Shown here piece by piece: positions 1 through 5,398 of a DNA stretch of 8,719 nt; within the stretch, counting starts at the first letter, position 1, and each line of letters starts with the position of its first letter. The stretch covers positions 1-8,719 of the forward strand of contig CATPBC010000383.1 of assembly GCA_955652195.1 (NCBI GenBank). The letters are read 5' to 3'. The translations under genes were made by a program, and so were the position numbers. The notes under the pieces were generated by a model. It had not been told where the DNA came from, searched no databases, and worked only from the letters and a program-made list of their open reading frames with translations. This DNA comes from an uncultured Xanthobacteraceae bacterium. GTDB lineage: Bacteria; Pseudomonadota; Alphaproteobacteria; Rhizobiales; Xanthobacteraceae.

Positions 1-647
1 GCCCAGGGTTTGGCCGGGTGAAAGTCGAGATGGCGCGGACCGAAGCCGAGACCATTGCCGGGCGCGATCGACGCCGAGTTTCGCAACACGCCATTCTCAA
101 ATGCGAATGTCTTGATCGCGCCGGGATCCTCCGGCTTGTTCGTTGTGGCGTGGTTGCCGCGCGTCACCAGCACGACGCAGCGATTCGACGGCGTCGCCAG
201 AATCTGATGCGCATAGATGCCGGTATCGAGATCCGGTGGCTGCTTCACAGGTGCGCCGATGCTGCCGGCGTCAGTAAGGCGATGCACGGTCAGGCCGCTC
301 GGATTGTTATAGGCTGTGAGCAAATAGCTGCCGCTTCGATCGACGCTGGCATGGATGGGCCGCGACGGCAGCGCTGCGGGTTCGCCATGCGGGCTTAAGC
401 CGCCGGTTGTCGGATCGATGAGGAAGGCATTGGCAAAATGCTTGTCGCCAGGAATGCCGGGGCCGCCATTACTGGAAACGACATAAAGAAAGCGACGCGA
501 CGGATGCGGCCAGGCATATTGGATGTTCGCCGGAACCGTGGTCGCACCGCGCTCGCGTAGCTCCGCGCCGTCGGCGTCGACATCGAACAGTTTCAAGAGC
601 GGTCCGACGCTCGCGTAATAGACAGTTCGCGAATTGGCTGCAGTCAT
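1..647 (-). CDS. Lactonase family protein (beta-propeller, 6-phosphogluconolactonase-like), 3' end missing
   Basis: The reverse strand is open from an ATG at 647 to the window edge, giving the N-terminal 215 residues of a protein whose relatives are about 340-360 residues long. The product looks like a seven-bladed beta-propeller of the lactonase / 6-phosphogluconolactonase (Pgl, YbhE-type) family, cytoplasmic because no signal peptide is visible. Support comes from the repeated blade pattern: YYASVGPLLKLFDVD (10-24), HPSRRFLYVVSS (48-59), RPIHASVDRSGSYLLTAYN (97-114), and especially GLGFGPRHLDFHP (199-211), which matches the conserved G-GPRH--FHP signature. The enzyme class hydrolyses sugar lactones, but many members act on other substrates, so the substrate is open. 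The ATG at 647 is chosen because the ATG 13 bases upstream (660) runs into a stop after two codons. There is no strong Shine-Dalgarno. It lies 53 bp downstream of the metallo-hydrolase gene on the same strand and could be co-transcribed with it. Confidence 0.85.
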   Translation of the reverse strand, partial: MTAANSRTVYYASVGPLLKLFDVDADGAELRERGATTVPANIQYAWPHPSRRFLYVVSSNGGPGIPGDKHFANAFLIDPTTGGLSPHGEPAALPSRPIHASVDRSGSYLLTAYNNPSGLTVHRLTDAGSIGAPVKQPPDLDTGIYAHQILATPSNRCVVLVTRGNHATTNKPEDPGAIKTFAFENGVLRNSASIAPGNGLGFGPRHLDFHPAKPW

Positions 648-649
648 GG

Positions 650-674
650 GATCAAGCCATGAATTTATTTGATC
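650..674. repeat. Inverted repeat GATCAA-N13-TTGATC in front of the lactonase start
   Basis: Perfect 6-base arms GATCAA (650-655) and TTGATC (669-674) flank an AT-rich 13-base centre, ending 3 bases before the lactonase start codon. The spacing suits a dimeric repressor site or a weak RNA hairpin over the translation start. Arms this short can arise by chance, so function is only inferred. Confidence 0.25.
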
Positions 675-684
675 GGACGTGGCT

Positions 685-696
685 GTGCGCGCGCAC
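685..696. repeat. 12-bp perfect palindrome GTGCGCGCGCAC
   Basis: A perfect 12-base alternating purine-pyrimidine palindrome sits in the 53-bp gap between the metallo-hydrolase stop (701) and the lactonase start (647). As RNA it would give only a short stem and it has no T-run, so it is not a terminator. The alternating GC composition could favour a protein-binding site or Z-like DNA, but nothing else supports that. Confidence 0.3.
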
Positions 697-700
697 TTAA

Positions 701-1792
701 TCAAATCGCCACAACCGCGTCCATGGTGACGCGCGCCGGCGCCAGCGCGGCACTGAGCTTCGGCAGCTGATCGCGATCGCAGAAGGCTGGAATTACGGTC
801 CGCGCCTGTACGTTCCGCACCAGGGTCACCGTGTCGGATAGGCGCGGATGGACGTTCCAGCGCATGGTCTGCGCGCGACCGCTTTTGCTCAGCCGCTCCG
901 CCGGCGTGTTAGGATTGATATAGCCGGTGAAGAGGATCGCGATTTCGCCTGAGCGCTCGAATTCCGGCAGCAAGCGTGCCGTCGCGCCGGACGCGCCATC
1001 GGCCGATGCGGCGAGCATCACGCCGCGCGGGCCGTCGATCGGCTGCGCGATTTGGGCAAGCCGCTCAATCTGTTGAACAAGACCGTCGCCGAGAGAAACC
1101 TTGGCAGCGTCGGCAAGCTGCCGCAGTGCTTTCCGCATGGCATCGTCGATGAAAATATCGCGCAAGCCGTGCCGCATCAGCTCGAGCGCAATCTCCGGCC
1201 CACGGCCATTGGCCGGCACCGGCAACAGTAGCGGCCCTTTGCCGAGATGGGTTGCAAGCTCACTCCAGGATTCCGCTAATGGTCTTTGGTAATCGCTATA
1301 AGAGCAATCGATCAGTGCGGTCGCGGACGCGCGCGCCGGCGGATCGTAGGCATAGAGAACCGACTCCGCCGAATAGTCGCCGGTATAAAGAAAGCCATTG
1401 CCGATCGTGAAATTGAGCCAGATGCCGCCCGGCGCATGGCCGTTGCGTCCGGTCTCAACCGCAATGCCAAGCACCTCGCTCATCCCCTGGACGGGCAGTG
1501 TGCGTGCGGTGAGTCCCTTGGGCAGAGCGCCGGCGACGATTTCGGTAGCATAAACCGGTGGATTACCGAGCTGTGCCAGAAGCGACAGCCCGCCGATATG
1601 GTCCTTATGGCCGTGGCTGAGGATCAGCGCGTCTGCTGGCGCGATTGCGGCCACATCGGGCAGGCATCCCGGCGGCGGGCCCTCGCCGAGGTCAATCACA
1701 AGGCGTTTGCCCCGGGCTTCGATCGCAAAGCACGCCGGACCCTTTTTGCCGACGCCGGAAATGAGTCGCAGCAATGGCCGATTCTGGTCCAT
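701..1792 (-). CDS. Metallo-beta-lactamase-fold hydrolase with beta-CASP-like C-terminal part
   Basis: The 363-residue product (from the ATG at 1792) has an N-terminal metallo-beta-lactamase domain with the metal motif HGHKDH (60-65, followed by IGG), a later ligand His in GHAPGG (119) and the bridging Asp in TGDYS (139). After this comes the beta-CASP order seen in the YSH1/CPSF73/RNase J superfamily: IDCSYSD (acid at 162, motif A position), LLLPVPANGRGPEIALEL (like LIPVFALGRAQELL), ILFTGYINPNTPAERL, and WNVHPRLSDT (His 315, motif B position). The family cleaves RNA or DNA phosphodiesters using two zinc ions in the cytoplasm. A real nuclease activity is inference, because the usual Gly-rich and motif C segments are degenerate. 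An in-frame ATG at 1867 would add 25 residues, but that extension is low-complexity, lies upstream of the family's usual first strand and covers the rpmJ -35 box, so 1792 is preferred. The gene is divergent from rpmJ and lies upstream of the lactonase gene. Confidence 0.85.
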   Translation of the reverse strand: MDQNRPLLRLISGVGKKGPACFAIEARGKRLVIDLGEGPPPGCLPDVAAIAPADALILSHGHKDHIGGLSLLAQLGNPPVYATEIVAGALPKGLTARTLPVQGMSEVLGIAVETGRNGHAPGGIWLNFTIGNGFLYTGDYSAESVLYAYDPPARASATALIDCSYSDYQRPLAESWSELATHLGKGPLLLPVPANGRGPEIALELMRHGLRDIFIDDAMRKALRQLADAAKVSLGDGLVQQIERLAQIAQPIDGPRGVMLAASADGASGATARLLPEFERSGEIAILFTGYINPNTPAERLSKSGRAQTMRWNVHPRLSDTVTLVRNVQARTVIPAFCDRDQLPKLSAALAPARVTMDAVVAI

Positions 1793-1837
1793 TATTTTTT
1801 CAATTCCAATTCGTTTGGCCGCGGCCGCCCGCCCAGA

Positions 1838-1866
1838 TTGACAAGCCTGTGAAGCACCCCTAATCA
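1838..1866 (+). promoter_or_regulatory. Candidate sigma-70-type promoter for rpmJ
   Basis: A perfect TTGACA -35 hexamer (1838-1843) is followed by a 17-base spacer and a weak -10 (TAATCA, 1861-1866). It ends 24 bases before the rpmJ ATG, leaving room for a short leader containing AGGA (1878-1881). In alphaproteobacteria the -35 is usually better conserved than the -10. The match is seen in the sequence; activity is inferred. Confidence 0.5.
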
Positions 1867-1890
1867 ACCGCGAGCTTAGGAAACCGTGCC

Positions 1891-2016
1891 ATGAAAGTCC
1901 GCAATTCTCTCAAGTCGCTGCGCTCCCGGCATCGCGACAATCGTATCGTCCGGCGCAAAGGACGTGTCTATGTGATCAATAAGACGCACCGTCGGTTCAA
2001 GGCCCGCCAGGGTTGA
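1891..2016 (+). CDS. rpmJ: 50S ribosomal protein L36 (bL36), cysteine-free type
   Basis: This 41-residue, extremely basic protein starts [17 protein letters not shown], continues with [13 protein letters not shown], and ends RRFKARQG, which is the full-length form of bL36 in alphaproteobacteria. bL36 binds 23S rRNA in the large subunit and helps hold the L7/L12-stalk side of the ribosome. The classical CxxC...C...H zinc ribbon is absent; this is the C-minus form that does not bind zinc. The start follows an AGGA ribosome-binding site (1878-1881) with a 9-base spacer, and a TTGACA box lies further upstream. The gene stands alone rather than in a ribosomal-protein operon, which is usual for this form. 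Its 126-bp length makes it easy to miss in gene calling. The 150 bp downstream show no convincing terminator. Confidence 0.96.
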   Translation: MKVRNSLKSLRSRHRDNRIVRRKGRVYVINKTHRRFKARQG

Positions 2017-2166
2017 GCAAGGGTGCCTCGATCTTGCCTGACCGAGCAGCCTGACCGAAACAGTTGCCATCCGGCGCGTGGGTCCAGTTCGTTTTAGCGG
2101 TGCGCCACCTCATTTCGAGCAGTTTTACCGCTTGCCGCGTCGCCGCGGACGAATAGATTTACCGGT

Positions 2167-2796
2167 ATGAACCTACGATTCCCGGTTCTTGTTACCGCCG
2201 CGCTGGCGCTCGCGGCTCATTCATCGCTCGTTTCATCGTCTTTGGCGCAAGCGCAAAGCCCGCGCGAGTGGCCGTCGCCGCCGGCCGACCCGCCGCAGGG
2301 TGGCCGCGGCGGTTCGACGTTCAGTCTCGATACCCTGTTCAATGCGCTGAAAATTGCGCCGGACGAGGCGACCGCCAAGGCGATTGAGGATCGCATTTGG
2401 GCGATCTGGATATCCTCCGGCAGCGATACCTGTAATCTTCTAATGAGCCGCGTGAAGGATGCCACGGATGATCGGGACTACGATTTTGCGATCAAGCTTT
2501 TGGATGCAATCGTCACGATCAAGCCCGATTACGTCGAAGCCTGGAATCGGCGCGCGACTCTGCGCTACATCAAGCACGATTACGGGCTCGCGCTCGCCGA
2601 CATTCGTGAGGTGCTGGCGCGCGAACCGCGCCATTTCGGCGCCCTTGCCGGCCTCGGGCTGATCCTGCAAGACATCGGCGACGACAAGCACGCGCTGCAA
2701 GCTTATCAGGCAGCGCTGGCGATCGATCCGCACCTGCGCAATCTGTCGGACATTGTCAAAACGCTGCGCGAGAAGGTCGAGGGGCGGGACATCTGA
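2167..2796 (+). CDS. Secreted/periplasmic tetratricopeptide-repeat protein
   Basis: The product has 209 residues. Residues 1-29 form a Sec signal peptide (MNLRFPVLVTAALALAAH..., AQA cleavage site at 27-29), so the mature protein should be periplasmic. A Pro/Gly-rich linker (36-50) follows, then a helical domain with TPRs: a partial repeat around 104-119, one at 120-153 (DYVEAWNRRATLRYIKHDYGLALA...) and one at 154-188 (RHFGALAGLGLILQDIGDDKHALQAYQ...). The alternating W/A/Y/A/P positions fit the TPR consensus. TPR domains mediate protein-protein contacts; the partner is unknown and no enzymatic motif is visible. It begins 150 bp after rpmJ; as far as I know, a small TPR gene beside rpmJ is a common arrangement in Bradyrhizobium-like genomes. 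The ribosome-binding site is weak. The ATG at 2167 is kept because it gives a complete signal peptide. Confidence 0.88.
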   Translation: MNLRFPVLVTAALALAAHSSLVSSSLAQAQSPREWPSPPADPPQGGRGGSTFSLDTLFNALKIAPDEATAKAIEDRIWAIWISSGSDTCNLLMSRVKDATDDRDYDFAIKLLDAIVTIKPDYVEAWNRRATLRYIKHDYGLALADIREVLAREPRHFGALAGLGLILQDIGDDKHALQAYQAALAIDPHLRNLSDIVKTLREKVEGRDI

Positions 2797-2884
2797 TCAA
2801 AGTTTTTCGCTCCAGCCGCGGCGTGATTGTGATCGCTGCGCCGCCCGCAAACTATTTTCCCAAAAATCTGATGATGAAAGCGCA

Positions 2885-3481
2885 ATGAGCATCGACGAGG
2901 ATAAACGCGTTATCCGCGAACTGGTGGAGAACTGGGCGGTCTGGCGCGACGCACGGCTGTGGGATCGTTTCCGCACGGTTTGGCATGACGACGGGCGCAT
3001 GATGGCGACCTGGTTTCAAGGCAGCTTCGAGGAGTTCATCAAAGCAAACCAGGACGGCTGGGCGCGCGGCGTGCGCATTCTGCATTTTCTCGGCGGTAGC
3101 GCCATCGAAGTCGCCGGCGCGCGCGCGATCGCGCAGACTAAGATGACGATCTCGCAGCGCGCCCCGGTCGACGGCGTCATCTGCGACGTCGTCTGCACCG
3201 GACGCTTTTACGATTTTTTCGAAAAGCGCGACGGCCGTTGGGGCCTGGTGCTGCGCCGGTTGGTTTACGAAAAGGACCGCCTCGATCCGGTCGATCCGTC
3301 GGCCAAGCTCGCACTCGATCGGACGCTGCTCGAGCGTTTTCCGGAGGGCTATCGGCACCTTGCTTATTTGCAGACTAAGATCGGCTACAAAGTCAAAACC
3401 GACATGGCGGGCCTCGAAGGGCCGGAACTGGACGCGCTCTATGCACAAGGCGCCCGCTGGCTCAAGGGCGAAGCACTGTAA
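2885..3481 (+). CDS. NTF2-like / SnoaL-like domain protein
   Basis: A 198-residue soluble protein with no signal peptide. Residues 1-130 read as a cone-shaped NTF2-like fold of the SnoaL_4 type: an N-terminal helix pair (VIRELVENWAVWRDARLWDRF), the conserved turn TVWHDDGRMMATWFQGSFEEF (31-51), ILHFLGGSAIEV (65-76) and strands ending in CTGRFYDFFEKRDGRWGLVLRRLVYEKD (104-131). The domain occurs in ketosteroid-isomerase-like enzymes, small-subunit dioxygenase relatives and binding proteins, so the reaction cannot be named. His34/Asp35 and His67 lie where pocket residues are usual. A C-terminal tail (132-198) with a Tyr-rich helix goes beyond the minimal domain. The frame is open further upstream, but earlier starts overlap the TPR gene or encode unlike sequence. 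ATG 2885 gives the natural N-terminus, with only a weak GAAAG upstream. The 88-bp gap from the TPR gene leaves co-transcription possible. Confidence 0.82.
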   Translation: MSIDEDKRVIRELVENWAVWRDARLWDRFRTVWHDDGRMMATWFQGSFEEFIKANQDGWARGVRILHFLGGSAIEVAGARAIAQTKMTISQRAPVDGVICDVVCTGRFYDFFEKRDGRWGLVLRRLVYEKDRLDPVDPSAKLALDRTLLERFPEGYRHLAYLQTKIGYKVKTDMAGLEGPELDALYAQGARWLKGEAL

Positions 3482-3485
3482 TTTG

Positions 3486-3511
3486 TATCCTCTCCGCTCA
3501 CGGGGAGGATA
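3486..3511 (+). promoter_or_regulatory. 11-bp hairpin covering the Shine-Dalgarno of the alpha/beta hydrolase gene
   Basis: Bases 3486-3496 (TATCCTCTCCG) pair with 3501-3511 (CGGGGAGGATA) around a CTCA loop; the only non-Watson-Crick pair is one U-G. The 3' arm contains GGAGG (3504-3508), the ribosome-binding site of the gene starting at TTG 3514, so the folded RNA would hide it. No T-run follows, which argues against a plain terminator. It may be a translational control element, or a copy of the C/G-rich dispersed palindromes common between genes in rhizobia that happens to serve as a ribosome-binding site. Confidence 0.6.
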
Positions 3512-3513
3512 AG

Positions 3514-4482
3514 TTGCACACGCTCACCCTCATCGCCGTCGTTCTCGCCGTCGGCGCGCTTGTCACCCTCATTGGCGCATGGCTGATCGGCCGGGCGCAT
3601 CCGCCGCGCGGACGCTTCGTCAAAGTTCGGCACTTGCGCCAGCACGTCGTCGAACTGGGCGCAGGTCGACCGGGCGCGCCGCCGATCGTTCTTATTCATG
3701 GCGCCGGCTGCAATCTCGAAGACATGCGGCTGGCGCTGAGTGAGCGTCTTGCTGCACGCCACCGGGTTATTTTGATCGACCGCCCGGGAATGGGATGGAG
3801 CAAACGAAGGAGCCGCGCCGGCAGTTCGCCGCGCTACCAAGCGGTAATCCTACGCGAGATATTGGAGCGGCTCGGGGTCGAGCGGGCAATCATCGTTGGC
3901 CATTCCTGGGGCGGTGCGCTGGCGGCGAGTTTCGCCCTTGATCATTCCGATCGCACGGCGGCGCTGGCTTTGCTCGCCCCGCCGCTCTATCCGTTTGCCC
4001 GCGGCACGACCTGGCTCTACGCGCTGTTCGCCACCCCGGTCTTCGGCTGGATTTATGCGCGCACGCTGGCGCTGCCGCTCGGCTTGCTCTTCATCGGCCT
4101 TGGGATGGCATCGGCCTTCCTGCCGCAATTGCCGCCAGCCAATTATCTCAAGCGCTCGGCCGGGCTCCTTTTGCTGCGGCCGTCGACGTTTCTCGCCAAC
4201 GCGCGGGATGTAGCCGATCTTACCAGCAATCTCGAGCCGCAGGTCGCCCGCTATCCCGAACTTGCCAGGCCGCAAGTTGCTATGCCGATTGTCGTTGTGA
4301 GCGGCAACATGGATTTTGTCGTCGCGCCGAAGCCGCATGCCGTTGCTTTCGCTACGGCTGTGCCGCGCGCCAGACTGGTCATGCTTCCGGGCATCGGGCA
4401 CATGCTGCATCACGCGGCGGCGGATCGGGTCGTTGCGGAAATCGAGGGACTTGCGACAATGATAGTCTCGCCGCTGGCGTGA
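3514..4482 (+). CDS. Membrane-anchored alpha/beta-fold hydrolase
   Basis: A 322-residue alpha/beta hydrolase. Residues 3-26 form a hydrophobic helix (LTLIAVVLAVGALVTLIGAWLIG) that should act as an uncleaved membrane anchor. The catalytic core shows the oxyanion strand VLIHGAG (59-65), DRPGMGWS (89-96), the nucleophile elbow GHSWGG with Ser131, the acid in SGNMDFVV (Asp267) and the base in GIGHMLHH (His296), so the triad is complete. The cap (about 165-205) is unusually hydrophobic (WLYALFATPVFGWIY..., LGLLFIGLGMASAFLP) and could lie on the membrane, hinting at a lipid-like or aromatic ester substrate; that is inference. The start is TTG 3514: a GGAGG 5 bases upstream (3504-3508) and the intact anchor helix support it, and the first in-frame ATG is far inside the core. 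It lies 32 bp after the NTF2-like gene and may be co-transcribed with it. Confidence 0.88.
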   Translation: MHTLTLIAVVLAVGALVTLIGAWLIGRAHPPRGRFVKVRHLRQHVVELGAGRPGAPPIVLIHGAGCNLEDMRLALSERLAARHRVILIDRPGMGWSKRRSRAGSSPRYQAVILREILERLGVERAIIVGHSWGGALAASFALDHSDRTAALALLAPPLYPFARGTTWLYALFATPVFGWIYARTLALPLGLLFIGLGMASAFLPQLPPANYLKRSAGLLLLRPSTFLANARDVADLTSNLEPQVARYPELARPQVAMPIVVVSGNMDFVVAPKPHAVAFATAVPRARLVMLPGIGHMLHHAAADRVVAEIEGLATMIVSPLA

Positions 4483-4498
4483 TGGATGTAATGCTGCC

Positions 4499-4624
4499 AT
4501 GGAATTGAGCCTGTGGGATTTGAGCGTGTCGGAATTGAGCGTGTGCGAATTGAACGTGTGGCTTGGGATCGGACTTCGCAGTGTTAAAGCGCCCGACGCG
4601 GGTCTTGCAGCGGATCGGCGCTGA
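4499..4624 (+). CDS. Possible 41-residue leader ORF spanning the tandem repeat, overlapping the ABC start
   Basis: An ATG at 4499 opens a 41-codon frame whose first 20 residues are built from the 15-bp repeat: MELSLWDLSVSELSVCELNV, then a short tail ending VKAPDAGLAADRR. Its TGA (4622-4624) shares the A with the ATG of the ABC ATPase gene (TGATG), an arrangement typical of translational coupling. Evidence against: no clear Shine-Dalgarno, no recognised family, and any in-phase 15-bp repeat gives an open pentapeptide frame. I treat it as a candidate only. Confidence 0.2.
   Translation: MELSLWDLSVSELSVCELNVWLGIGLRSVKAPDAGLAADRR
4501..4560. repeat. 15-bp tandem repeat, four contiguous copies
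   Basis: Four head-to-tail copies at 4501-4515, 4516-4530, 4531-4545 and 4546-4560. The consensus is GGAATTGAGCGTGTG; copy 3 matches exactly and copies 1, 2 and 4 differ at 1, 2 and 2 positions. They fill almost half of the 141-bp gap between the hydrolase stop and the ABC ATPase start. The copies could be an array of operator half-sites for the transporter operon, or a slippage-prone minisatellite. A weak promoter-like pair, TTGGGA (4563-4568) and TAAAGC (4585-4590), follows directly. Confidence 0.9.
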
Positions 4625-5394
4625 TGGTCCCCTATATCCACGCGCGCAATGTCAACCTGACGTTTCGGCCGCCGAACCGGGCACCGATATCCGCGCTCGA
4701 TGGCTTTGATATCGATGTCGAGGAAGGCGAATTTTTATCGATCGTCGGACCGTCCGGCTGCGGCAAAAGCACCTTCCTCAATATCCTCCTCGGTCTGCTC
4801 AAGCCCGATTCCGGTGAAGTGCTGATGCACGGCAAAAAGATTACCGGGCCCGGCAGCGATCGCGCCATGGTTTTTCAGGAATTTGGGCTGCTGCCGTGGC
4901 GCACGGTGCAAAATAATATCGAGCTCGGCCTCGAACTGAAGCGGACCTCTGCGGCGAAGCGTCGTACCGTCGCTGAGCGGCTCGTCTCGCTGGTAGGGCT
5001 TGGCGGGTTCGAAAATCATTATCCGCACGAACTATCCGGTGGCATGAAGCAGCGCGTCGGACTGGCGCGGGCTTTAGCGACCGATCCCGACGTGCTGCTG
5101 ATGGACGAACCGTTCGCCGCGCTTGATGCGCAAACCCGCGACCTGATGCAGGTCGAACTCTTGCGGATTTGGCGCGAGGCGCGCAAGACGGTGCTGTTCG
5201 TCACGCACCAGATCGACGAGGCAATCTACCTTTCCGACCGCGTGATGGTTATGAGCAAGCGTCCGGGTCGGGCCAAAAAGTCTTTCATCGTCGAGCTCAC
5301 GCGACCGCGTGAATATGAGATGCGGGTGACGCCGGAATTCAACGATCTCAAGCTTGAAATCTGGAACACGCTCAAAGACGAAATCGTGGTTTAG
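4624..5394 (+). CDS. ABC importer ATPase (SsuB/TauB/NrtD-type)
   Basis: A 256-residue ATP-binding subunit that powers uptake through the two permeases encoded next. All nucleotide-binding elements are intact: Walker A GPSGCGKST (42-50), Q-loop Gln85 in FQEFGLLPW, signature LSGGMKQR (137-144), Walker B VLLMDEP (157-163) with catalytic Glu162, D-loop ALDAQT (166-171) and H-loop His195 in VTH. The Q-loop context FGLLPW and the LSGGM signature are typical of the nitrate/sulfonate/taurine family, which imports small oxyanions, sulfonates, pyrimidine precursors and aromatic acids; the substrate here is not determined. Length is normal for the family. It starts at ATG 4624, preceded by a weak GGAT, and its start overlaps the stop of a possible leader ORF. 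It acts as a homodimer at the cytoplasmic face of the membrane. The first permease starts 4 bp after its stop. Confidence 0.96.
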   Translation: MVPYIHARNVNLTFRPPNRAPISALDGFDIDVEEGEFLSIVGPSGCGKSTFLNILLGLLKPDSGEVLMHGKKITGPGSDRAMVFQEFGLLPWRTVQNNIELGLELKRTSAAKRRTVAERLVSLVGLGGFENHYPHELSGGMKQRVGLARALATDPDVLLMDEPFAALDAQTRDLMQVELLRIWREARKTVLFVTHQIDEAIYLSDRVMVMSKRPGRAKKSFIVELTRPREYEMRVTPEFNDLKLEIWNTLKDEIVV

Positions 5395-5398
5395 GATC

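Noticed and set aside
18..398. 126-codon plus-strand frame at the window start
   Set aside because: It is the antisense shadow of the lactonase gene, whose propeller motifs are clear on the minus strand; the plus-strand product is low-complexity and Arg/Ala-rich.
1286..1852. 188-codon plus-strand frame opposite the metallo-hydrolase
   Set aside because: It lies antisense to the HGHKDH-containing gene, shows no domain, and its product has shadow-frame composition.
2829..2858. Possible promoter before the NTF2-like gene (TTGTGA ... AACTAT, 17-base spacer)
   Set aside because: Only 4/6 and 3/6 matches; not distinguishable from chance in this background.
2753..2884. N-terminal extension of the NTF2-like gene back to 2753
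   Set aside because: It overlaps the end of the TPR gene and encodes a Cys/Arg-rich segment unlike the family; the ATG at 2885 gives the natural N-terminus.
3850..4641. 263-codon minus-strand frame opposite the alpha/beta hydrolase, with pentapeptide-like repeats near its start (HTLNS-type)
   Set aside because: The repeats come only from the 15-bp DNA repeat; the rest is an Arg-rich shadow of the hydrolase. It would also begin inside the ABC ATPase gene.
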